Below are positions 1-5,272 of a DNA stretch of 5,870 bases, piece after piece (position 1 is the first letter of the stretch; the number at the start of each line of letters is the position of its first letter). Source of the stretch: Streptococcus sp. (GTDB lineage: Bacteria; Bacillota; Bacilli; Lactobacillales; Streptococcaceae); contig JAPJPE010000082.1 of assembly GCA_030825825.1 (NCBI GenBank), forward strand, positions 1 through 5,870, read 5' to 3'. A model generated the notes under the pieces. That model was given only the letters and a program-made list of their open reading frames with translations, did no database searches and was not told the DNA's origin. The translations under genes were made by a program, and so were the position numbers.

Positions 1-24
1 ATTTAACAGTGTTATCTATTTTTT

Positions 25-61
25 AAAAAAAACAAATAAAAAAACAAAAAATAAACAAAAA
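25..61. other. A-rich tract upstream of the lac promoter
   Basis: Thirty-two of these 37 bases are A. The A-runs lie at 25-32, 38-44, 46-51 and 57-61, and their centres are on average about 10 bp apart, close to one helical turn. Runs of this kind usually bend DNA and, next to a promoter, can act like an UP element for the RNA polymerase alpha subunit. The composition and spacing are seen directly; curvature and a role in promoter strength are inferred. No gene can be supported in bases 1-191, apart from the tentative leader ORF listed separately. Confidence 0.45.
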
Positions 62-77
62 GCGTTGCTTTTTGTTT
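53..77. terminator. 11-bp perfect inverted repeat, possible upstream terminator or operator
   Basis: AAACAAAAAGC (53-63) is the exact reverse complement of GCTTTTTGTTT (67-77), with a GTT spacer. The short G/C core flanked by A5 and T5 is the usual form of a bidirectional intrinsic terminator in low-GC bacteria. It could end transcription of an upstream gene; lacR often lies there in related operons but is outside this window. The repeat overlaps the proposed -35 box (65-70), so it could instead be a repressor binding site. The sequence alone does not decide between the two. Confidence 0.45.
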
Positions 78-93
78 GAATGTTTGATATTAT
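65..93 (+). promoter_or_regulatory. Probable lacA operon promoter
   Basis: The best sigma-A candidate pairs TTGCTT (65-70) as -35 with TATTAT (88-93) as -10, separated by 17 bp. The -10 matches the consensus at 5 of 6 bases, but the -35 only at 3 of 6, which suits a regulated promoter. Transcription would then start near 99-101, giving a leader of about 90 nt. TATATA (91-96) or TATAAA (93-98) are alternative -10 boxes, so the exact start is uncertain. The adjoining operator-like repeat and the downstream cre support the general location. Confidence 0.5.
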
Positions 94-100
94 ATAAACA
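81..100. promoter_or_regulatory. Operator-like inverted repeat, candidate LacR site
   Basis: TGTTT (81-85) and AAACA (96-100) form a 5-bp inverted repeat with a 10-bp spacer that contains the proposed -10 box. A second TGTTTGA copy lies just upstream at 73-79, giving a direct repeat with an 8-bp period. In Lactococcus lactis the DeoR-family repressor LacR binds across the lacA promoter and is released by tagatose-6-phosphate. The position here fits such an operator, but assigning it to LacR is inference from position and symmetry. Confidence 0.4.
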
Positions 101-105
101 AAGAA

Positions 106-159
106 ATGATGAAAACGTTTTTTCGAACATTTTGCAAAATGTTTTCTACTTCTACGTAG
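106..159 (+). CDS. Possible 17-codon leader peptide upstream of lacA
   Basis: An open frame starting with ATG ATG at 106 and ending with TAG at 157-159 would encode MMKTFFRTFCKMFSTST. It begins a few bases after the predicted transcription start and ends 32 nt before lacA. It spans the cre and the 18-bp palindrome. There is no proper ribosome binding site (only AAAG at 100-103, too close), so translation would have to be nearly leaderless. I recognise no family. It may be a chance ORF; it is listed because its start and stop both fall inside the short leader and overlap the leader's predicted stems. Confidence 0.15.
   Translation: MMKTFFRTFCKMFSTST
110..123. promoter_or_regulatory. cre site (CcpA binding) for carbon catabolite repression
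   Basis: TGAAAACGTTTTTT matches the ideal cre palindrome TGAAAACGTTTTCA at 12 of 14 positions, including the central CG; only the last two bases differ. It lies about 10-23 bp downstream of the predicted transcription start, where CcpA with HPr-Ser-P would block initiation or early elongation when glucose is present. CcpA control of lac operons is established in streptococci and lactococci. The site is seen in the sequence; binding is inferred. Confidence 0.75.
126..143. repeat. 18-bp perfect palindrome in the lacA leader
   Basis: AACATTTTGCAAAATGTT is its own reverse complement over all 18 bases. It lies just 3' of the cre but lacks the central CG pattern of one, so it is not a second cre. 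As DNA it could be an operator for a dimeric regulator; as RNA it could fold into a 7-bp hairpin with a TGCA loop. GAAAAC (111-116) and GTTTTC (141-146) could pair as an alternative that competes with it. Its function is unknown. Confidence 0.6.
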
Positions 160-177
160 CATTTCTTTCTAAAATTT

Positions 178-185
178 AGGAGGTG
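178..185 (+). promoter_or_regulatory. Strong ribosome binding site that fixes the lacA start
   Basis: AGGAGGTG is a near-perfect match to the 16S rRNA anti-Shine-Dalgarno sequence and lies 6 nt before the ATG at 192. The in-frame GTG at 183-185 is part of this site and therefore cannot be the real start, so LacA begins at 192 and not 183. Confidence 0.9.
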
Positions 186-191
186 GTCAAA

Positions 192-617
192 ATGGCTATT
201 GTTGTTGGTGCAGATCTCAAAGGTACGAGATTAAAAGATGTTGTGAAAAATTTTCTTGTAGAAGAAGGTTTTGAGGTAATTGATGTGACTAAGGACGGAC
301 AAGATTTTGTTGATGTTACCTTGGCAGTTGCCTCTGAAGTAAATAAAGATGAGCAAAACTTAGGTATTGTAATTGATGCTTATGGAGCTGGTCCATTCAT
401 GGTAGCAACTAAAATTAAAGGTATGGTTGCAGCAGAAGTTTCAGATGAACGCTCAGCTTATATGACACGTGGACATAACAATTCACGAATGATTACGGTT
501 GGCGCTGAAATCGTCGGTGATGAGCTTGCTAAAAACATCGCTAAAGGTTTCGTCAATGGTAAATATGATGGCGGACGTCATCAAATCCGAGTAGATATGC
601 TTAACAAGATGTGTTAA
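192..617 (+). CDS. lacA: Galactose-6-phosphate isomerase subunit LacA
   Basis: LacA is one of two subunits of the cytoplasmic isomerase that converts galactose-6-phosphate to tagatose-6-phosphate. The protein has 141 residues, the usual length, with the RpiB/LacA/LacB fold. It opens with MAIVVGADLKG, has the typical DAYGAGPFMVATK segment at residues 62-74, the SDERSAYMTRGHNN stretch at 84-97, and ends in RHQIRVDMLNKMC. Where LacB and RpiB carry CGTG with a catalytic cysteine, LacA has AYGAG, so it needs LacB to form active sites; this is known for the LacAB complex. The start is the ATG 6 nt after the AGGAGG site; the upstream in-frame GTG lies inside that site. lacB follows after 16 nt. Identification is secure. 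Confidence 0.96.
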   Translation: MAIVVGADLKGTRLKDVVKNFLVEEGFEVIDVTKDGQDFVDVTLAVASEVNKDEQNLGIVIDAYGAGPFMVATKIKGMVAAEVSDERSAYMTRGHNNSRMITVGAEIVGDELAKNIAKGFVNGKYDGGRHQIRVDMLNKMC

Positions 618-633
618 GAAAAGGAGTTAAGGA

Positions 634-1149
634 ATGAGAATCGCAATTGGATGTGACCACATTGTCACAGATGAAAAAATGGCAGTATCAGAATTCTTGA
701 AATCAAAAGGACATGAGGTCCTTGATTTCGGGACATATGACCACGCACGTACTCACTACCCTATCTATGGTAAAAAAGTCGGTGAAGCAGTAGTAAGTGG
801 TCAAGCAGACTTGGGAGTATGTATCTGTGGTACAGGTGTCGGCATTAACAATGCAGTCAATAAAGTTCCAGGTGTTCGCTCAGCGTTGGTTCGTGATATG
901 ACATCAGCTATATATGCAAAAGAAGAGTTAAATGCGAATGTTATCGGTTTCGGTGGAATGATTACTGGTGGTCTTCTTATGAATGACATCATTGAAGCTT
1001 TCATTGAAGCTGAGTACAAACCAACAGAAGAAAATAAAAAATTGATTGCAAAAATCGAACACGTTGAAACACATAATGCACATCAAGCAGATGAAGATTT
1101 CTTTACAGAATTCCTTGAAAGATGGGACCGTGGTGACTACCACGATTAA
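634..1149 (+). CDS. lacB: Galactose-6-phosphate isomerase subunit LacB
   Basis: LacB is the partner of LacA in galactose-6-phosphate isomerase and carries the conserved catalytic chemistry. The 171-residue protein is of full family length. CDH at residues 7-9 provides the Asp and His common to the RpiB fold, and CGTGVGINNAVNK at 65-77 holds the cysteine (C65) that corresponds to the proton-transferring cysteine of RpiB-type isomerases. The acidic C-terminal end (EFLERWDRGDYHD) is typical of LacB and absent from LacA. The start is supported by AAGGAG (621-626), 7 nt before the ATG. lacC follows after 10 nt. LacA and LacB are adjacent because the enzyme is a heteromer and needs both products. 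Confidence 0.97.
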   Translation: MRIAIGCDHIVTDEKMAVSEFLKSKGHEVLDFGTYDHARTHYPIYGKKVGEAVVSGQADLGVCICGTGVGINNAVNKVPGVRSALVRDMTSAIYAKEELNANVIGFGGMITGGLLMNDIIEAFIEAEYKPTEENKKLIAKIEHVETHNAHQADEDFFTEFLERWDRGDYHD

Positions 1150-1159
1150 GGTATAACAA

Positions 1160-2092
1160 ATGATTCTGACAGTCACACTAAATCCTTCAGTAGACATCTC
1201 TTATCCTCTAGAAACATTGAAAATTGATACAGTGAATAGGGTAAAAGATGTTAGTAAGACAGCTGGTGGAAAAGGTTTAAATGTTACTAGAGTCTTGTAT
1301 GAATCTGGTGATAAAGTTACTGCTACAGGTTTCTTAGGTGGTAAAATTGGTGAATTTATTGAAAGCGAATTAGAACAATCTCCTGTTAGTCCAGCTTTTT
1401 ATAAAATCTCAGGAAACACTAGAAACTGTATTGCTATCTTACACGAGGGTAACCAAACAGAAATTTTGGAACAAGGACCAACAATTTCTCATGAAGAAGC
1501 AGAAGGCTTTCTTGACCACTATAGCAATCTTATTAAACAATCAGAAGTTGTTACAATTTCAGGAAGTTTACCTTCAGGACTTCCCAACGATTATTATGAA
1601 AAACTTATCCAACTTGCTTCGGATGAAGGAGTAGCAGTCGTTTTGGATTGTTCAGGTGCACCTCTTGAAACAGTTCTAAAATCGTCGGCTAAACCTACTG
1701 CCATCAAACCTAATAATGAGGAACTTTCACAGTTGCTTGGAAAAGAAGTAACAAAAGATATTGAAGAACTCAAAGACGTTCTTAAAGAGTCACTTTTTAG
1801 TGGTATCGAATGGATAGTGGTCTCATTAGGACGAAACGGTGCCTTTGCAAAACATGGTGATGTTTTCTATAAGGTAGATATTCCTGATATCCCAGTTGTT
1901 AATCCAGTCGGATCAGGGGACTCAACGGTAGCTGGTATTGCATCAGCTTTAAATAGTAAAAAAAGTGACGCTGACTTATTAAAACATGCGATGACATTGG
2001 GTATGTTAAATGCTCAAGAAACAATGACAGGGCATGTGAATATGACTAATTACGAAACACTAAACTCACAAATTGGAGTAAAAGAGGTATAA
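1160..2092 (+). CDS. lacC: Tagatose-6-phosphate kinase LacC
   Basis: LacC phosphorylates tagatose-6-phosphate with ATP to give tagatose-1,6-bisphosphate in the cytoplasm. It is a full-length (310 aa) PfkB/ribokinase-family sugar kinase. The N-terminal family signature GGKGLNVTR is at residues 36-44 and the C-terminal signature NPVGSGDS at 248-255, where G251-G253 form the anion hole and D254 is the catalytic base. The ribosome binding site is weak: AAGGT at 1148-1152 overlaps the lacB stop codon. All four arginine codons are AGG, AGA or CGA, never CGT or CGC, unlike the neighbouring lacD, which suggests lower expression. The stop lies 2 nt before lacD. A 1-phosphofructokinase is the nearest alternative, but the operon context settles the call. 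Confidence 0.95.
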   Translation: MILTVTLNPSVDISYPLETLKIDTVNRVKDVSKTAGGKGLNVTRVLYESGDKVTATGFLGGKIGEFIESELEQSPVSPAFYKISGNTRNCIAILHEGNQTEILEQGPTISHEEAEGFLDHYSNLIKQSEVVTISGSLPSGLPNDYYEKLIQLASDEGVAVVLDCSGAPLETVLKSSAKPTAIKPNNEELSQLLGKEVTKDIEELKDVLKESLFSGIEWIVVSLGRNGAFAKHGDVFYKVDIPDIPVVNPVGSGDSTVAGIASALNSKKSDADLLKHAMTLGMLNAQETMTGHVNMTNYETLNSQIGVKEV

Positions 2093-2094
2093 AA

Positions 2095-3075
2095 ATGGTA
2101 CTTACAGAACAGAAACGCAAATCTTTGGAAAAAATTTCAGATAAAAACGGTGTTATCTCAGCTTTGGCATTTGACCAACGTGGTGCTTTGAAACGTTTGA
2201 TGGCACAGTATCAAGATACAGAACCAACTGTAGCTCAAATGGAAGAACTAAAGGTTTTGGTTGCTGATGAACTTACAAAATACGCTTCTTCAATGTTGCT
2301 TGACCCTGAATATGGACTTCCAGCAACAAAAGCATTGGATAAAGAAGCAGGTCTTCTTCTTGCCTATGAAAAAACAGGTTATGATACATCAAGTACAAAA
2401 CGTTTGCCTGACTGCTTGGATGTTTGGTCTGCAAAACGTATCAAAGAGCAAGGCGCTGATGCCGTTAAGTTCTTGCTTTACTATGATGTAGACAGCTCAG
2501 ATGAACTTAACCAACAAAAACAAGCTTATATTGAACGTGTTGGTTCTGAATGTGTCGCTGAAGATATTCCTTTCTTCTTGGAAATCCTTGCTTATGATGA
2601 AGAAATCTCAGATGCAGGTTCTGTTGAATATGCAAAAGTGAAACCTCGCAAAGTCATTGAAGCGATGAAAGTTTTCTCTGATCCACGCTTTAACATTGAT
2701 GTTCTTAAAGTAGAAGTACCAGTTAACGTTAAATATGTCGAAGGTTTTGCTGATGGTGAAGTGGTTTACAGTAAAGCTGAAGCTGCTGACTTCTTTAAAG
2801 CACAAGAAGAAGCGACTAACCTTCCATACATCTACCTAAGTGCAGGTGTATCTGCTAAATTGTTCCAAGAAACATTGCAATTTGCTCACGACTCAGGTGC
2901 CAAGTTTAATGGTGTGCTTTGTGGACGTGCTACTTGGGCAGGATCTGTAGAACCTTACATCAAAGAAGGTGAAAAAGCAGCACGTGAATGGTTGCGTACT
3001 ACTGGATTCGAAAATATTGATGAACTTAACAAAGTTCTTGTTAAAACAGCTAGTCCATGGACTGATAAAGTATAG
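2095..3075 (+). CDS. lacD: Tagatose-1,6-bisphosphate aldolase LacD (class I)
   Basis: LacD cleaves tagatose-1,6-bisphosphate to dihydroxyacetone phosphate and glyceraldehyde-3-phosphate, joining the pathway to glycolysis. The 326-residue protein has the family's usual length. K205, in VLKVEVPVNVKYVEG, is the Schiff-base lysine, and E163, in FFLEILAYDEE, is the conserved acidic active-site residue; both sit at the positions known for streptococcal LacD. Codon use is strongly biased (all 11 arginines are CGT or CGC), as in highly expressed genes. The ribosome binding site AGAGG (2083-2087) lies within the end of lacC, so translation of the two is probably coupled. In Streptococcus pyogenes a paralogue, LacD.1, also regulates virulence; with a complete operon around it, this copy is most simply the metabolic enzyme. 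Confidence 0.97.
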   Translation: MVLTEQKRKSLEKISDKNGVISALAFDQRGALKRLMAQYQDTEPTVAQMEELKVLVADELTKYASSMLLDPEYGLPATKALDKEAGLLLAYEKTGYDTSSTKRLPDCLDVWSAKRIKEQGADAVKFLLYYDVDSSDELNQQKQAYIERVGSECVAEDIPFFLEILAYDEEISDAGSVEYAKVKPRKVIEAMKVFSDPRFNIDVLKVEVPVNVKYVEGFADGEVVYSKAEAADFFKAQEEATNLPYIYLSAGVSAKLFQETLQFAHDSGAKFNGVLCGRATWAGSVEPYIKEGEKAAREWLRTTGFENIDELNKVLVKTASPWTDKV

Positions 3076-3102
3076 TAAAAACATAAAACGGAGGATATTG
3101 TT

Positions 3103-3420
3103 ATGAACAGAGAAGAGATGACTCTCTTAGGGTTTGAAATTGTTGCTTATGCTGGAGATGCTCGCTCTAAACTTTTAGAAGCGCTTAAAGCGGCTGAAAA
3201 TGGTGATTTCGCTAAGGCAGATAGTCTTGTAGTAGAAGCAGGAAGCTGTATTGCAGAGGCTCACAATTCTCAGACAGCTATGTTGGCTCGAGAAGCTTCT
3301 GGGGAGGAACTTCCATACAGCGTTACCATGATGCATGGTCAGGACCACTTAATGACTACTGTCTTATTAAAAGATGTGATTCATCACCTCATCGAACTTT
3401 ATAAAAGAGGAGCAAAATAA
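3103..3420 (+). CDS. lacF: Lactose-specific PTS enzyme IIA, LacF
   Basis: LacF is the soluble IIA component that accepts phosphate from HPr and hands it to the IIB domain of LacE. The 105-residue protein is a full-length, all-helical, trimeric PTS lactose/cellobiose IIA. The active region HGQDHLMTT runs from residue 78: H78 is the phosphorylated histidine, D81 the residue that binds the metal ion at the trimer axis, and H82 a conserved neighbour. GGAGG (3090-3094) lies 8 nt before the ATG. The 27-nt gap after lacD is the longest in the first six genes and holds nothing else. In the pneumococcal operon a lacT antiterminator gene lies here; it is absent. The stop codon overlaps the lacE start (TAATG), so the two are probably translationally coupled. 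Confidence 0.97.
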   Translation: MNREEMTLLGFEIVAYAGDARSKLLEALKAAENGDFAKADSLVVEAGSCIAEAHNSQTAMLAREASGEELPYSVTMMHGQDHLMTTVLLKDVIHHLIELYKRGAK

Positions 3421-5126
3421 TGCATAAACTCATTGAACTTATTGACAAAGGGAAACCGTTCTTTGAGAAAATCTCTCGAAACATCTATCTTCGTGCTATT
3501 CGTGATGGATTTATCGCTGGTATGCCAGTCATCCTTTTCTCATCTATCTTTATCCTTATTGCCTATGTCCCAAATGCTTGGGGATTCCACTGGTCAAAAG
3601 ACATTGAGACCTTCTTGATGACTCCTTATAGCTATTCGATGGGTATCCTAGCATTCTTTGTTGGTGGTACTACCGCTAAAGCTTTGACGGACTCAATGAA
3701 CCGTGACCTACCTGCGACCAATCAGATTAACTTCTTATCTACGATGCTAGCGTCTATGGTAGGGTTCCTTTTGATGGCAGCTGAGCCTGCAAAAGAAGGA
3801 GGCTTCTTGACAGCCTTCATGGGAACAAAAGGTCTTTTGACAGCATTTATTGCAGCCTTTGTGACAGTTAATGTTTACAAGGTCTGTGTGAAAAATAATG
3901 TTACTATTCGTATGCCTGAAGAGGTTCCACCAAATATCTCTCAAGTATTTAAAGACTTGATTCCATTCACTGTATCGGTTGTTCTCCTTTATGGACTTGA
4001 ACTCATTGTTAAGGGAACTCTTGGTGTAACCGTTGCAGAATCAATCGGTACCCTTCTTGCTCCTCTCTTCTCAGCTGCAGATGGTTACCTTGGAATTACA
4101 CTTATCTTTGGTGCTTATGCCTTCTTCTGGTTTGTTGGTATCCACGGTCCTTCAATTGTCGAACCAGCAATTGCTGCTATCACTTATGCCAATATCGATG
4201 CCAACTTGCATCTTATCCAAGCTGGACAACATGCAGATAAAGTTATCACTTCTGGTACTCAAATGTTTATTGTTACCATGGGTGGAACAGGAGCTACATT
4301 GATTGTTCCATTCTTGTTCATGTGGATTTGTAAATCAGAACGTAACCGTGCCATCGGACGTGCCTCAGTTGTTCCAACATTCTTTGGGGTTAATGAGCCA
4401 ATCTTATTTGGTGCACCAATCGTATTGAATCCGATTTTCTTTGTACCGTTCATTTTCGCTCCGATTGTCAACGTTTGGATCTTTAAATTCTTTGTTGACA
4501 CATTGAACATGAACTCATTCTCTGCCAACCTTCCATGGGTTACTCCTGGTCCGTTGGGAATTGTACTCGGTACTAACTTTCAAGTTCTATCATTTATCTT
4601 AGCCGGACTCTTGGTAGTTGTTGATACTATCATTTATTACCCATTTGTTAAGGTATACGATGAACAAATTCTTGAAGAAGAACGTTCTGGTAAAACAAAC
4701 GATGCTCTTAAAGAAAAAGTAACTGCAAACTTCAATACTGCTAAAGCAGATGCCGTTCTTGGAAAAGCAGGCGTTGCTAAAGAAGATGTAGCAGCAAACA
4801 ATAATATCACAAAAGAAACTAATGTCCTTGTTCTTTGTGCAGGTGGAGGTACAAGTGGCTTGCTTGCCAATGCCTTGAACAAAGCAGCAGCAGAATACAA
4901 TGTTCCAGTCAAAGCGGCAGCGGGTAGTTACGGTGCTCACCGTGAAATGTTGCCAGAGTTTGACTTGGTTATCTTGGCTCCACAGGTCGCTTCAAACTTC
5001 GATGATATGAAGGCTGAAACAGATAAATTGGGCATTAAACTTGCAAAAACTGAAGGAGCTCAATATATCAAATTGACACGTGATGGACAAGGTGCTCTTG
5101 CATTTGTTCAACAACAGTTTGATTAA
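3420..5126 (+). CDS. lacE: Lactose-specific PTS enzyme IICB, LacE
   Basis: LacE is the membrane permease that imports lactose and phosphorylates it to lactose-6-phosphate. The 568-residue length is normal for the family. Residues about 1-410 are the hydrophobic IIC domain with many membrane helices; it contains GIHGPSIVEP at 240-249 (H242) and NEPILFG at 325-331 (E326), the conserved substrate-site motifs of lactose/cellobiose IIC proteins. A charged, alanine-rich linker (about 415-465) joins it to the cytoplasmic IIB domain, where C473 in VLCAGGGTSGLLANAL is the phosphorylated cysteine. The ATG overlaps the lacF stop by one base, with AGAGGAG (3406-3412) inside lacF. The domain order IIC-IIB is the standard one, with no truncation. 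Confidence 0.97.
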   Translation: MHKLIELIDKGKPFFEKISRNIYLRAIRDGFIAGMPVILFSSIFILIAYVPNAWGFHWSKDIETFLMTPYSYSMGILAFFVGGTTAKALTDSMNRDLPATNQINFLSTMLASMVGFLLMAAEPAKEGGFLTAFMGTKGLLTAFIAAFVTVNVYKVCVKNNVTIRMPEEVPPNISQVFKDLIPFTVSVVLLYGLELIVKGTLGVTVAESIGTLLAPLFSAADGYLGITLIFGAYAFFWFVGIHGPSIVEPAIAAITYANIDANLHLIQAGQHADKVITSGTQMFIVTMGGTGATLIVPFLFMWICKSERNRAIGRASVVPTFFGVNEPILFGAPIVLNPIFFVPFIFAPIVNVWIFKFFVDTLNMNSFSANLPWVTPGPLGIVLGTNFQVLSFILAGLLVVVDTIIYYPFVKVYDEQILEEERSGKTNDALKEKVTANFNTAKADAVLGKAGVAKEDVAANNNITKETNVLVLCAGGGTSGLLANALNKAAAEYNVPVKAAAGSYGAHREMLPEFDLVILAPQVASNFDDMKAETDKLGIKLAKTEGAQYIKLTRDGQGALAFVQQQFD

Positions 5127-5135
5127 TAAATTTGT

Positions 5136-5256
5136 AAAAGTTATTTGAGACGAGATTATTCTTTCAGTTCCTTATAATATTGTTAACCATATCATTGCAT
5201 TTCATTTCATTTCCTTGGTTTCCGGAACTCAGAATATCGTCTCAAATGCTTTTTTT
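5136..5256 (+). terminator. Structured intercistronic region, probable partial terminator between lacE and lacG
   Basis: ATTTGAGACGA (5143-5153) pairs perfectly with TCGTCTCAAAT (5237-5247), and seven T follow at 5250-5256. Inside this stem, TTCT (5159-5162) can pair with AGAA (5231-5234), AGTTCC (5166-5171) with GGAACT (5224-5229), and AACCA (5185-5189) with TGGTT (5216-5220). Outside it, AAAAG (5136-5140) can pair with CTTTT (5249-5253). Together they make one long, bulged hairpin of about 120 nt. In the Lactococcus lactis lac operon an inverted repeat at this same junction is linked to a shorter transcript ending after lacE beside the full one; a similar role here is inferred. Confidence 0.7.
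5198..5212 (+). repeat. Three tandem CATTT copies
   Basis: CATTT occurs three times in a row in the loop part of the lacE-lacG inverted repeat. It is non-coding and too short to be a meaningful minisatellite; copy number could vary between strains by slippage. Confidence 0.5.
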
Positions 5257-5257
5257 G

Positions 5258-5263
5258 AAAGGA
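5258..5263 (+). promoter_or_regulatory. Ribosome binding site of lacG
   Basis: AAAGGA lies 9 nt before the lacG ATG and directly after the T-run of the intercistronic hairpin, with GAAAGGAT as the wider context. It fixes the start at 5273 and lies outside the stem, so it should stay accessible when the hairpin forms. Confidence 0.75.
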
Positions 5264-5272
5264 TTTATAGTT

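Noticed and set aside
1..24. The end of an upstream gene such as lacR at the window edge
   Set aside because: A TAA occurs at 4-6, but one codon of context cannot support a gene call. The short TAACA/TGTTA repeat at 4-14 is also too small to interpret.
133..146. A second cre at TGCAAAATGTTTTC
   Set aside because: The required central CG is absent; the sequence is better described as part of the 18-bp palindrome.
183..191. GTG at 183 as the lacA start, adding three residues
   Set aside because: This GTG is part of the AGGAGGTG ribosome binding site and has no site of its own upstream; the ATG at 192 is ideally spaced and gives the normal 141-residue LacA.
801..1197. Minus-strand frames opposite lacB
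   Set aside because: They lie opposite an intact and recognisable lacB with no sign of their own promoter or ribosome binding site.
4599..4940. Minus-strand open frames of 91 and 113 codons opposite the 3' part of lacE
   Set aside because: They are antisense to a well-conserved IICB linker and IIB domain, have no recognisable protein content and no convincing ribosome binding site; the biased codon use of lacE leaves open antisense frames.
5172..5223. A BglG/LacT-type antiterminator RNA target in the lacE-lacG loop
   Set aside because: TTGTTA is present, but the rest of the conserved antiterminator motif, such as GCAGGCAAAACC-like bases, is missing and no lacT lies in the window.
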